Shown here: positions 37,215-46,582 of the stretch, in pieces | Numbering within the stretch: the stretch's first letter is position 1 | Layout: the number at the start of each line of letters is the position of its first letter | DNA from: Tsukamurella pulmonis | GTDB taxonomy: Bacteria > Actinomycetota > Actinomycetes > Mycobacteriales > Mycobacteriaceae | Length of the DNA stretch: 64,000 bases | Reading direction: 5' to 3' | Assembly: GCF_900103175.1 (NCBI RefSeq) | Contig: NZ_FNLF01000002.1 | Coordinates: 3,424,136-3,488,135 of the forward strand | The notes under the pieces: model-generated | Seen by the model: only the letters and a program-made list of their open reading frames with translations | Databases searched by the model: none | What the model was told of the DNA's origin: nothing | Made by a program: the position numbers and the translations under genes

Positions 37215-37603
37215 GCACAATCACCCTGGACCAGTACGTGGCGGCACCGCCCGCCACGGTGTGGCGCGCGCTGACGGAGCCCGAGCTCGTGGCCCGATGG
37301 TGGGCCGCGGGCGACATCTCCGCCGAGGTGGGGCACGAGTTCACCTTGGACATGCCGGGTTTCGGCGCGCAGCCGTGCCGAGTGCTGGAGTCGGTGGCGC
37401 CCGAACGCTTCGTCTACACCTTCACTCCCGCGTGGACGCTGACCTGGACGCTGGCCCCCGAGGGGCGCGGCACCAGGGTGCTCCTCGAGCACAGCGGATT
37501 CGACCTGGACGACAAGCGGATGGCCGCGGCCTTCGAGCGCATGGGCCCCGGCTGGCGCGATCAGGTGCTGCCGCGGCTGGCGCAGGTCGCCGCCGAGGTG
37601 TGA
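37211..37603 (+). CDS. SRPBCC (AHSA1-like) ligand-binding protein
   Basis: A 130-residue START/Bet v 1-fold protein. ITLDQYVAAPPATVWRALTEPELVARWWA is the standard opening strand and helix of the AHSA1 group. The last helix, AFERMGPGWRDQVLPRLAQV, closes the cavity. It sits directly behind ArsR (ATGA overlap), a very common pair in actinobacteria whose ligand is usually unknown. Confidence 0.9.
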   Translation: MSTITLDQYVAAPPATVWRALTEPELVARWWAAGDISAEVGHEFTLDMPGFGAQPCRVLESVAPERFVYTFTPAWTLTWTLAPEGRGTRVLLEHSGFDLDDKRMAAAFERMGPGWRDQVLPRLAQVAAEV

Positions 37604-37629
37604 CCGCGCCCGTCTGGAATGATCGACGG

Positions 37630-38319
37630 GTGACCGAGAACAGCGTCCTCCGCGATCCCGTGAACGCCTCACTGGCCGGGCCGCACGCGCGCTTCCGCGA
37701 CGCCCGCGGCCGGATCCAGCGCTACCACCCCGACGTCTCGGTGTTCTTCGGCCACCCGCGCGAACTGACGCCGCAGGACTACGCCGACGTGGCGGATCTC
37801 GCCGAAACGAACGGGACCGTCCTGCTGCGCGACCGCGCGACGCCGCTCCCCGACGGGTGGACGGTGATCGAGCGGATCGGCCTGGTGCAGTACGACGGCA
37901 GCGCGGTCGAGACCGCCGCCGAGCCGGAGGCGGTCCGACTGACGGCGGCGGACGTCCCGGAGATGACGGCCCTCGTCGAGCGCACCAAGCCCGGCCCGTT
38001 CCTGCCGCGAACGATCGAACTGGGCACCTATCTCGGCATCCGCGACGGCGACGGCGCGCTCATCGCCATGGCCGGCGAGCGCATGCACCCCGTCGGATGG
38101 ACCGAGATCAGCGCCGTGTGCACCGCACCCGAGGCACGCGGCCGAGGCCTGGCCTCACGACTGATCCGCGCTGTGGCGCACGGCATCCGCGCCCGCGGCG
38201 AGATCCCGTTCCTGCACACCTCGGACGACAACCCCGCGCGCCGGCTCTACGACGCGATGGGATTCTCACTGACGAGCACCGTCCCCCTCGAGGTGGTGCG
38301 CGTCGGCCCCGAGCGGTGA
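37630..38319 (+). CDS. GNAT-family N-acetyltransferase (FR47-like)
   Basis: A 229-residue protein. The acetyl-CoA-binding motif A is in VCTAPEARGRGLASRLIRAV (about residues 160-179), followed by PFLHTSDDNPARRLYDAMGF, typical of the C-terminal GNAT fold. The N-terminal half is a degenerate GNAT-like or substrate domain. GTG 37630 is the only start that avoids overlap with the SRPBCC gene. The acceptor is unknown. Confidence 0.85.
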   Translation: MTENSVLRDPVNASLAGPHARFRDARGRIQRYHPDVSVFFGHPRELTPQDYADVADLAETNGTVLLRDRATPLPDGWTVIERIGLVQYDGSAVETAAEPEAVRLTAADVPEMTALVERTKPGPFLPRTIELGTYLGIRDGDGALIAMAGERMHPVGWTEISAVCTAPEARGRGLASRLIRAVAHGIRARGEIPFLHTSDDNPARRLYDAMGFSLTSTVPLEVVRVGPER

Positions 38320-38554
38320 GCACCGACCTCCCGGTGTGACCGAGCGGACAGCACCGCCGCCCACCTGCGGCTTCATCGGCTGAGCGCGGTATCTGACACC
38401 GGAGCCCGCGGCGCGGAGCGCGAATAATTGATAGGATGTTTCGGCTGCGGCGCACACCGCGGCCGAAGTACCGTGTATCTACCTGGCACGGCCTCCGGGC
38501 TCCCAAGGCGGCACGTCGATCGATGCGGCGATCGCCGCGGAAAGGCCCCTGACG
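38320..38554. other. Intergenic region upstream of MFS transporter
   Basis: 235 bp with no gene that I can support. An AT-rich stretch near 38423-38440 contains TAGGAT (38432-38437), a possible -10 for the downstream transporter. No clear operator or terminator is visible. Confidence 0.4.
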
Positions 38555-39802
38555 GTGACCGCCACCATGCCCCACGACACCTCCCCTTCGACGCCCGGTA
38601 CCACCGGGCCGACGATCATCGAGGTGGCCGGCCGCAGCTACTTCCCCATCGCCTTCGTCGCCCGCCTCCCCTTCGCGATGATGGTGGTCGGCGTCCTCAC
38701 CCTGGTCGTGGCGGGCCGCGACTCGCTGGCCTTCGGCGGGCTGAGCTCGGCCATGGTCGGTATCGGTTCCGCCCTGGTGGGCCCGCTCGTCGGTGCGGCC
38801 GCCGACCGGTTCGGGCAGCGGCGCACCGTGCTCGCGGCCGGAATCGCGAACAGCCTCGCGCTGCTCCTGATGACCTGGGTCGTGTTCAGCCCGCTGCCGG
38901 GCGCGGCCGTGCTGGCCTCGGCGGCGCTCGTGGGCGCCACCGCCCCGCAGGTCGGCCCCATGTCGCGCAGCCGCCTGGTCACCATGATCACCACGAAGCT
39001 CCCGGAGGGGCGCCGCGTGCGCACCCTGCTCTCGGTCATGGCCTACGAATCGGCCGCCGACGAGATCATCTTCGTCTTCGGCCCCGTCATCGTGGGTCTG
39101 CTGGCGACCACCCTCTCGCCCGCCGCGCCGATGATCGGTGCCGCGGTGCTCACCGTGCTGTTCGTGTCGGCGTTCGCGCTGCACCCCAGCGGGCGTGCGC
39201 CCGAGCACCACGGCGACGGCGCCGTCGTGCAGGCGCCCGCGCGGGAGCTCTTCACTCCCCTGTTGCTCACCGTGGTCGTCGGCGTCTTCGGCATGGGACT
39301 GTTCTTCGGCTCCACCTTGACCGGGCTCACCGCCTTCATGCGGGACGCGGGTAACGCGGAGGCCGCGGGCCTGTACTACGGCGTCATGGGCGTGGGTTCC
39401 GCCGCGCTGGCCCTCGGGTCCGCGCTGCTCCCCGAGCGGTTCAGCATCGCCGCCCGCTGGGTGAGCTTCGCGACGGTGCTCGTCCTCGGCGCCGCGCTGA
39501 TCGCCGTGGCCCCGTCGCTGCCGATGCTCGTGGCGGGCCTGGCGATCGCCGGCATCGGTGTCGGCCCCACGCTCGTGACCGAGTTCAGCCTGGGTGCCGA
39601 GCGCAGCCCGCTGGGCCGCTCCGCCACCGTGATGACCATCCTCGGCAGTGGCCTGATCCTCGGCCAGTCGCTCGCGTCGGCGATCAACGGCGCGCTCGCC
39701 GAGAACCTCGGCACCGCGGTCGCCCAGTGCGCGCCGCTGGTCGCGGCCCTGGTCGTGCTCGGCGCGGGCATCGCCAACGCCGCGCTGTCACGCCGCCGGT
39801 AG
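38555..39802 (+). CDS. MFS transporter
   Basis: A 415-residue integral membrane protein with about 12 hydrophobic segments. The loop after helix 2 is GAAADRFGQRRTVLAAG, the MFS motif A. ELFTPLLLTVVVGVFGMGLFFGS starts the second half. It resembles sugar-type or drug MFS exporters; the substrate is unknown. GTG 38555 has GGAAAGG about nine bases upstream; ATG 38567 is also in frame. Confidence 0.88.
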   Translation: MTATMPHDTSPSTPGTTGPTIIEVAGRSYFPIAFVARLPFAMMVVGVLTLVVAGRDSLAFGGLSSAMVGIGSALVGPLVGAAADRFGQRRTVLAAGIANSLALLLMTWVVFSPLPGAAVLASAALVGATAPQVGPMSRSRLVTMITTKLPEGRRVRTLLSVMAYESAADEIIFVFGPVIVGLLATTLSPAAPMIGAAVLTVLFVSAFALHPSGRAPEHHGDGAVVQAPARELFTPLLLTVVVGVFGMGLFFGSTLTGLTAFMRDAGNAEAAGLYYGVMGVGSAALALGSALLPERFSIAARWVSFATVLVLGAALIAVAPSLPMLVAGLAIAGIGVGPTLVTEFSLGAERSPLGRSATVMTILGSGLILGQSLASAINGALAENLGTAVAQCAPLVAALVVLGAGIANAALSRRR

Positions 39803-39876
39803 GCCGCCGCATCGCGCCGCGACTCGAGGCCTCCTGAGCCTGGTCGGAGCCGGTGCGACGCTCGATCGTTTGCATC

Positions 39877-39898
39877 GCCACAGGGCGGGTCCTGTGGC
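39877..39898. other. Hairpin before the DUF1622 gene
   Basis: GCCACAGG-N6-CCTGTGGC is a perfect 8-bp inverted repeat ending 11 bp before the GTG at 39910. It could be an operator, or the terminator of the MFS transcript, though no T-run follows. Confidence 0.35.
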
Positions 39899-39909
39899 AC
39901 CATGAGCGC

Positions 39910-40335
39910 GTGGATGCGAAGCACTTTTTCGAGATCGTCGGCGTCGGCTTCGAGATCATCGGCGTCGGCGCACTGTCCGTGGGCTTCGTCGTGACCGTCG
40001 TCCTCGCCGTCCGGGCGTGGCGGCAGTCCGGAGACTGGACCACCGGCTTCAAGACCCTGCGCGAGACCTTCGGTGGCGTCATCCTGCTCGGCCTGGAGAT
40101 CCTGGTCGCGGCCGACCTGGTGCAGACCGTCACCTCCGATCCGACGCTGACCGACGCGGCCGTCCTCGGCCTCATCGTGCTCATCCGCACCGTCCTGAGC
40201 TTCTCCCTGCAGGTCGAGATCGACGGTGTGGCGCCGTGGCGCCGCGCGATGGTCACCGGGCCGGAGGTGCTGACCCGCGCCGTCAAGAACGCCGGGAACG
40301 CCGGGGCGCCCGCGCCCGCGAGCGACGGGGCATGA
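39910..40335 (+). CDS. DUF1622 membrane protein
   Basis: A 141-residue protein with three hydrophobic segments (about residues 9-31, 49-75 and 83-101). FKTLRETFGGVILLGLEILVAADLV matches the core I recall for DUF1622, split here over residues about 46-70. Function is unknown. GTG 39910 gives MDAKHFFEIVGVGFEIIG, the usual start for the family. Its stop overlaps the NUDIX start. Confidence 0.8.
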   Translation: MDAKHFFEIVGVGFEIIGVGALSVGFVVTVVLAVRAWRQSGDWTTGFKTLRETFGGVILLGLEILVAADLVQTVTSDPTLTDAAVLGLIVLIRTVLSFSLQVEIDGVAPWRRAMVTGPEVLTRAVKNAGNAGAPAPASDGA

Positions 40336-40799
40336 GCACCACCAGCGCCGGACTGCTGCTCCACCGTCTCTCCGGCGGTTCGATCGAGGTCCTGCTCGGG
40401 CACATGGGCGGGCCGTTCTGGGCACGGAAGGACGCGCACGCCTGGTCGGTGCCCAAGGGACTGCACACCGCCGATGAGGAACCGCTCGCCGCGGCCGAGC
40501 GCGAATTCGCCGAGGAGCTCGGTTCTCCGGCACCGTCCGGCCCGACGGTGCCGCTGGGTTCCGTACGGCAGTCCGGCGGCAAGACGGTGACCGTCTTCGC
40601 GCGCGAGGGCGACTTCGACGCGACGTCGATCAGCTCCAACGAGTTCGAGATCGAGTGGCCACGCGGCTCCGGACGGATGCAGAGCTTCCCGGAGATCGAT
40701 CGGGCGGGCTGGTTCGACCTCGAGACCGCTGCGGAGAAGCTGGTGAAGGCGCAGGCTCCGTTCCTGGACCGGCTGCGGGAGCACCTGACCGGGTCGTGA
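40332..40799 (+). CDS. NUDIX hydrolase
   Basis: A 155-residue hydrolase. The NUDIX box GLHTADEEPLAAAEREFAEELG (about residues 43-64) matches G-x5-E-x7-REUxEExGU. The preceding AWSVPKG and the N-terminal AGLLLHRLSGGSIEVLLGH are typical of NUDIX proteins acting on small nucleotides. ATG 40332 overlaps the DUF1622 stop. It converges on the DUF2630 gene. Confidence 0.9.
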   Translation: MSTTSAGLLLHRLSGGSIEVLLGHMGGPFWARKDAHAWSVPKGLHTADEEPLAAAEREFAEELGSPAPSGPTVPLGSVRQSGGKTVTVFAREGDFDATSISSNEFEIEWPRGSGRMQSFPEIDRAGWFDLETAAEKLVKAQAPFLDRLREHLTGS

Positions 40800-40824
40800 G
40801 CGCCCCGGGGAGACGCCCGAACTG

Positions 40825-41067
40825 TCAGTTGCGGTAGTTCTCCACGGTGTTCGCCGAACGCGCCTCGGCACCGTCGGGGTCCTCGCCGAACTCGCGCCGA
40901 GCGCGCCGCTGCCGCAGCAGGTCCCACGCCTGGTCGAGCTGGGTCTCGAGCTCCCGCAACCGGCTGCGCTCTCCCTCCCCGGTACCGCCCGCACCGAGTC
41001 GGTCGCGCAGTGCGTGCTCCTCGGCGATGAGGGCGTCGATCCGGGTGTGCACAGCGTCGTCAGTCAT
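40825..41067 (-). CDS. DUF2630 small coiled-coil protein
   Basis: An 80-residue, highly charged helical protein. HTRIDALIAEEHALRDRL and ERSRLRELETQLDQAWDLLRQRRARRE form a two-helix or coiled-coil pattern, and VENYRN ends the protein as in DUF2630 members. Function is unknown. ATG 41067 is the natural start; the longer reading to 41145 adds Arg/Pro-rich sequence. Confidence 0.85.
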   Translation of the reverse strand: MTDDAVHTRIDALIAEEHALRDRLGAGGTGEGERSRLRELETQLDQAWDLLRQRRARREFGEDPDGAEARSANTVENYRN

Positions 41068-41231
41068 GATCCCGATCCTGCCACCGATCCGCGGGCGGCG
41101 TGGGTCGCGTGGCCGCCGGTTCGGTCGCACTCGTGCTGCGGTCACCGTCGCACCGGGGCCCGACCGGGGCGTGGACGGCGAACGGGCCGGCCATCACGCC
41201 CGGCCCGTTCGGTCCGTGGTGTCGTCGTACG

Positions 41232-42815
41232 TCAGCCGGCGACGGTCGCGGCCTCGGTCGGCAGCTCCGTGCGGATGATGTGGTCGAAGGCGCTCAGCGC
41301 CGCGGTCGCGCCGGAGCCGGCGGCGACAACGATCTGCTTGAACGGCACCGTCGTGCAGTCGCCCGCGGCGAAGACGCCGGGCAGCGAGGTGCGGCCGGCC
41401 TCGTCGACGACGATCTCGCCGCGCGGGCTCAGCTCCAGCGTGCCCTCGAGCCACTCGGTGTTCGGCAGCAGGCCGATCTGGACGAAGACGCCGTCCAGCT
41501 CGAGCGTGTGCTCCTCATCGGTGGTGCGGCTCTTGTAGTTCAGGCCGGTGACCTTGCCGCCGTCGCCGACGACCTCGGTGGTCATGGAGCTGACCAGCAC
41601 GTCGACGTTGGGCAGGCTGCGCAGCTTGCGCTGCAGCACCTGGTCGGCGCGCAGCTGCGAGTCGAACTCGATGAGCGTGACGTGCGAGACGATGCCCGCG
41701 AGGTCGATCGCGGCCTCGACGCCCGAGTTGCCGCCGCCGATGACGGCGACGCGCTTGCCCTTGAACAGCGGACCGTCGCAGTGCGGGCAGTAGGTGACGC
41801 CCTTGTTGCGGTACTCGGCCTCGCCCGGCACGTCCATCGAGCGCCAGCGGGCGCCGGTGGAGATCACGACGGTGCGCGAGCTCAGCTGCGCGCCGCTGAC
41901 GAGATCGACCGAGATCATCCCGGACTCCTCGTCGCGGGTGAGCTTCGCTCCGCGCTGGGTGTTCATGATGTCGACGTCGTACTGCCGCACCTGGTTCTCG
42001 AGCTCGGCGGCGAACTTCGGGCCCTCGGTGTAGGAGACGGAGGTGAAGTTCTCGATGGCCATGGTGTCGAGCACCTGGCCGCCGAAGCGCTCGGCGACGA
42101 TGCCGGTGCGGATCCCCTTGCGGGCGGCGTAGACCGAGGCCGTCGCGCCCGAGGGACCGCCGCCGACGACGAGCACGTCGAACGGGTCCTTCTCGGCGAG
42201 GGTGGCGGCGGTGCGCTCGGCGGCACCGTCGTCGAGCTTGCCGACGATCTGCTCGAGGTTCATGCGGCCCGAGTCGAAGAGCTCGCCGTTGACGAAGACG
42301 GTCGGCACGGCCATGACCTGGCGGCTGTCGACCTCGTCCTGGAAGAGCGAGCCGTCGATCGCGGTGTGGGTGATGCGCGGGTTGAGCACCGACATCAGGT
42401 TCAGGGCCTGCACCACGTCGGGGCAGTTCTGGCACGAGAGCGAGAAGTAGGTCTCGAAGTGGTAGTCACCGTCGAGCTCGCGGACCTGCTCGAGCAGCTC
42501 CGCCGCCTCCTTCGAGGGGTGGCCGCCGACCTGCAGCAGCGCCAGCACCAGGGACGAGAACTCGTGCCCCAGCGGGATTCCGGCGAACTGCACGGCGATG
42601 TCGGTGCCGGCGCGGCGGATCAGGAACGACGGGGTGCGGGCGTCGTCGCCGGTCCGGTCGTGCTGGATGTGATCGGACATGCCCGCGATCTCGTCGAGCA
42701 GCTCCGCGAGTTCGGCCGACTTGGCACCGTCGTCGAGCGTCGAGACGAGCTCGACCGGCATCGTGACGTTGGTGAGCAGGCCCTTGAGTTGAGTGGCGAG
42801 TGCGGCTTCGAGCAT
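41232..42815 (-). CDS. ahpF: Alkyl hydroperoxide reductase flavoprotein subunit
   Basis: A 527-residue flavoprotein that passes electrons from NADH to AhpC. The N-terminal tandem thioredoxin-fold domain (about residues 1-200) has [21 protein letters not shown] (about 220) binds FAD. The redox-active pair is CPHCDG (about 350). [20 protein letters not shown] binds NAD(P)H, and [15 protein letters not shown] closes the FAD domain. ATG 42815 has AAGGGG upstream. It follows ahpC by 94 bp. Confidence 0.95.
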   Translation of the reverse strand: MLEAALATQLKGLLTNVTMPVELVSTLDDGAKSAELAELLDEIAGMSDHIQHDRTGDDARTPSFLIRRAGTDIAVQFAGIPLGHEFSSLVLALLQVGGHPSKEAAELLEQVRELDGDYHFETYFSLSCQNCPDVVQALNLMSVLNPRITHTAIDGSLFQDEVDSRQVMAVPTVFVNGELFDSGRMNLEQIVGKLDDGAAERTAATLAEKDPFDVLVVGGGPSGATASVYAARKGIRTGIVAERFGGQVLDTMAIENFTSVSYTEGPKFAAELENQVRQYDVDIMNTQRGAKLTRDEESGMISVDLVSGAQLSSRTVVISTGARWRSMDVPGEAEYRNKGVTYCPHCDGPLFKGKRVAVIGGGNSGVEAAIDLAGIVSHVTLIEFDSQLRADQVLQRKLRSLPNVDVLVSSMTTEVVGDGGKVTGLNYKSRTTDEEHTLELDGVFVQIGLLPNTEWLEGTLELSPRGEIVVDEAGRTSLPGVFAAGDCTTVPFKQIVVAAGSGATAALSAFDHIIRTELPTEAATVAG

Positions 42816-42909
42816 GGTGATCCGATCCCCTTCGGGCAGAAGCGAGTACAGGTGAGTGGAACGACCGCGGGGCGGGAGGTGAGTCCCGCCCCGCTGCCGT
42901 GTGGTCGAA

Positions 42910-43473
42910 CTAGATCTTGCCGACGAGCTCCAGCGACGGAGCGAGGGTGTCGGCGCCCTCTTCCCACTTCGCGGGGCAGACCTCGCCCGGGTGCGAGCGC
43001 ACGTACTGCGCGGCCTTGACCTTGCGGACGAGCTCGGCGGCGTTGCGGCCGATGCCCTCGGCGGTGACCTCGGTGAACTGGACGACGCCGTCGGGGTCGA
43101 CCAGGAAGGTGCCGCGGTCGGCCAGGCCCTGGCCGTCGCGGAGCACCTCGAAGTCGGTGCTGATCTGCAGGCTCGGGTCACCGATCATCGCGTACTTGAT
43201 CTTGTTGATGGTGTCCGAGGAGGCGTGCCAGGCCTTGTGGGTGAAGTGGGTGTCGGTCGAGACCGAGAACACCTCGACGCCCAGCGCCTGCAGCTCCTCG
43301 TAGTGATCGGCGAGGTCGCCCAGCTCGGTGGGGCACACGAAGGTGAAGTCGGCCGGGTAGAAGTAGAAGACGGCCCACTTGCCGGCGATGTCCTGGTCGG
43401 AGACGGTGACGAAGTTGCCGTCCTTGAATGCCTCGGCGGTGAAGGGCTTGATCTGCTTGTTGATCAGCGACAC
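42910..43473 (-). CDS. ahpC: Alkyl hydroperoxide reductase peroxiredoxin subunit
   Basis: A 187-residue typical 2-Cys peroxiredoxin. The peroxidatic Cys is in FTFVCPTEL (about residue 47) and the resolving Cys in GEVCPAKW (about 166). It reduces hydrogen and alkyl peroxides and peroxynitrite. The start is GTG 43473, with GAGGAG about five bases upstream. The upstream region has repeated AGGCA/TTGCCT half-sites that could bind OxyR. No oxyR gene is adjacent, unlike in many relatives. Confidence 0.96.
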   Translation of the reverse strand: MSLINKQIKPFTAEAFKDGNFVTVSDQDIAGKWAVFYFYPADFTFVCPTELGDLADHYEELQALGVEVFSVSTDTHFTHKAWHASSDTINKIKYAMIGDPSLQISTDFEVLRDGQGLADRGTFLVDPDGVVQFTEVTAEGIGRNAAELVRKVKAAQYVRSHPGEVCPAKWEEGADTLAPSLELVGKI

Positions 43474-43560
43474 GTGCGCTCCTCGTTTCGTTCGGATACC
43501 TGTTCGGTTCGCTATCGAGGTTAGGTCGGAGGGATTTATTGGACAAATCGATTCCCCCTG

Positions 43561-43594
43561 AGGCAATGATCAGACTTGCCTATCACTGCAGGCA
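43561..43594 (-). promoter_or_regulatory. Three AGGCA/TTGCCT half-sites, possible OxyR site
   Basis: AGGCAA (43561-43566), TTGCCT (43576-43581) and AGGCA (43590-43594) form two overlapping inverted repeats about 90-120 bp upstream of ahpC. The first pair is a perfect 6-bp repeat with a 9-bp spacer. LysR-type OxyR sites have such extended multi-arm architecture. The assignment is inference. Confidence 0.45.
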
Positions 43595-43624
43595 GGAGGG
43601 TTGTCGCTCCGCAATCACATGAAG

Positions 43625-43638
43625 GTGATTCTCATCAC
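43625..43638. promoter_or_regulatory. GTGAT-TCTC-ATCAC inverted repeat
   Basis: A perfect 5-bp inverted repeat in the ahpC to tRNA-Ala gap. Its wider context (TGAAGGTGATTCTCATCACG) loosely resembles a Fur/Zur-type box. No gene that would obviously be controlled starts next to it apart from ahpC, 150 bp away. Confidence 0.3.
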
Positions 43639-43796
43639 GAGCCGCACCGGTTGACATGCTCACACCTCCTCCGAGGAGAGTTCATGCTGGTCACCGCTCT
43701 TATCGGCGTCGAGCGGAGATTCGCGGCGCCTCGCAGCGATCGGGGCGGCACGGCCGCCGGGGCAGGGCGCATCCGCTGCCGATCGCGGATACAGAA

Positions 43797-43826
43797 GAAC
43801 CCCTCCGGCATCCGCCGGAGGGGTTC
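43797..43826 (-). terminator. Terminator of tRNA-Ala
   Basis: GAACCCCTCCGGC-ATCC-GCCGGAGGGGTTC is a perfect 13-bp stem with a 4-base loop, 7 bp beyond the tRNA 3' end. On the minus strand TTCTTCTG follows. It is a strong intrinsic-type terminator and may work in both directions. Confidence 0.85.
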
Positions 43827-43833
43827 TCTTCTG

Positions 43834-43906
43834 TGGAGCTAAGGGGACTCGAACCCCTGACCCCCACACTGCCAGTGTGGTGCGCTACCAGCTGCGCCAT
43901 AGCCCC
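43834..43906 (-). tRNA. tRNA-Ala (anticodon GGC)
   Basis: A 73-base cloverleaf. The acceptor GGGGCTA pairs with TAGCTCC (one G-T wobble). The D-arm includes GCGCAGCTGGTAGCGC. The anticodon arm CCACA-CTGGCAG-TGTGG places GGC, and the T-arm AGGGG-TTCGAGT-CCCCT is complete. The discriminator base is A. CCA is not encoded. It reads alanine codons GCC and GCU. Confidence 0.95.
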
Positions 43907-43994
43907 GTATTCGGTTGTTCACCTGCGGTTTCCCGCCCGGAGAACATTACAGGAGCCAGTTGGCGTGCACCAAATCGGCTGGTCAGAACCGGTT

Positions 43995-44735
43995 TTACTG
44001 GAGGAGCGGCGTCAGCCAGTCGCCGGAGAGGGTGAGCTTCTCACCGTTGTTCACGACAGTGGGCGTGCCGGTGGCGTTGAGGTCCTGCATCAGCTGGCTG
44101 GCGGCGCCGGCGTTCTGCGCCGACTCGACCGTGTACTTGCCCTCGCTGATCGCCGCGGTGACGTCGGCGGGCAGCTCGACGCCCTTGGCCTTGGCGCCGT
44201 CACCGAGGGTCGTCGCGATCTCGGCGTTCGTCTTGTCGCCCTGCCCCTCGGCCGGCTGGTTGGCGTACATGGCGGTGTGCGCGCCCATCCACGCCTTCTG
44301 CTTCTGCTCCTCGGGCAGCGAGGACTTCGCGATGGCCAGCAGGCCGCCCGCCGCGCGGTCGGAGTAGTCGCCCGACGGGCTCTGGCGGTTGAGGAAGGAG
44401 ACCAGGAAGAACTTGATCTGCAGCTTCCCGTCCTCGACGGCCTTGGTGAGCTGCTCGCCGTACTGCCGCTCCAGGTTGCCGCAGGCAGGGCAGTACGGAT
44501 CCTCGAAGAAGGTCAGTTTCGTCGGGGCATCGGCCTTGCCGAGCACGAACGCCGGCGTGGCCTTGTCGATGGAGGCCTGCGCCTGATCGGCGGGCGTGCC
44601 CTCCTTCTTGCTGATGAGCAGCACACCACCGATGACGACCACGATGACCACCAGGACGGCGATGCCGCCCAGCACGTAGGTCATGGTGTTGGACTGCTTC
44701 GCGGGAACGTACTTCGCGTTCTTACCCTTGCTCAC
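43995..44735 (-). CDS. DsbA-like membrane-anchored thioredoxin-fold protein
   Basis: A 246-residue protein. After a basic cytoplasmic segment, one helix (about residues 21-44) anchors a periplasmic DsbA-type domain with active site CPAC (FEDPYCPACGN, near residue 84) and the cis-Pro region GTPTVV. It should make or isomerise disulfides in exported proteins such as the Cys-containing Mce subunits (inference). GTG 44735 lies 7 bases after TATTGT, a -10-like hexamer, which suggests a leaderless mRNA; GTG 44744 is also in frame. Confidence 0.88.
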   Translation of the reverse strand: MSKGKNAKYVPAKQSNTMTYVLGGIAVLVVIVVVIGGVLLISKKEGTPADQAQASIDKATPAFVLGKADAPTKLTFFEDPYCPACGNLERQYGEQLTKAVEDGKLQIKFFLVSFLNRQSPSGDYSDRAAGGLLAIAKSSLPEEQKQKAWMGAHTAMYANQPAEGQGDKTNAEIATTLGDGAKAKGVELPADVTAAISEGKYTVESAQNAGAASQLMQDLNATGTPTVVNNGEKLTLSGDWLTPLLQ

Positions 44736-44778
44736 GCGGACCACAATAGCGGCTGTCGCTGAGTTCCCAGGTCAGGCG

Positions 44779-46419
<1,641 letters not shown>

Positions 46420-46509
46420 CTTCAGTCACCTCGTCTCTGACGGATCGCGGCCGCGGATCGCACGGCCCGGGCGTCCAACGTATCGCCGGATCGGGCACCG
46501 CGCGGGATG

Positions 46510-46529
46510 AACCGTCCGAGTGGACGGTT
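46510..46529. terminator. Hairpin upstream of pgm
   Basis: AACCGTCC-GAGT-GGACGGTT is a perfect 8-bp stem followed on the plus strand by TTCTTG. It lies between the gntP stop and the pgm start. It may be a second-stage terminator for the gntP transcript or a pgm control element. Confidence 0.4.
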
Positions 46530-46536
46530 TCTTGAC

Positions 46537-46568
46537 GCCGTCGTGACGATCCGGGCCGTCACGACGGC
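46537..46568 (-). terminator. Terminator downstream of gntP
   Basis: GCCGTCGTGAC-N10-GTCACGACGGC is a perfect 11-bp inverted repeat 15 bp past the gntP stop, placed to end the minus-strand sugar-acid operon. There is no strong T-run. Confidence 0.55.
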
Positions 46569-46582
46569 GCGCCGCGCAGGAA

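Larger units (their letters stand above)
43474..43833. other. ahpC regulatory region and tRNA terminator
   Basis: 360 bp without a convincing long gene. From left to right: the ahpC leader with an AT-rich stretch (43532-43550), AGGCAA/TTGCCT half-sites (43561-43594), GTGAT-TCTC-ATCAC (43625-43638), a TTGACA hexamer (43652-43657) and the terminator hairpin 43797-43826. Two tiny plus-strand frames start at 43619 and 43684, but neither is supported. Confidence 0.5.

Noticed and set aside
43619-43654. An 11-residue frame (MKVILITSRTG)
   Set aside because: It is too short to support, with no ribosome site at the right distance. It is only noted as a possible leader peptide.
43684-43842. A 52-residue plus-strand frame with a good GAGGAG site
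   Set aside because: It runs through the tRNA terminator hairpin and into the tRNA 3' end and is Arg-rich. The ribosome site alone is not enough.
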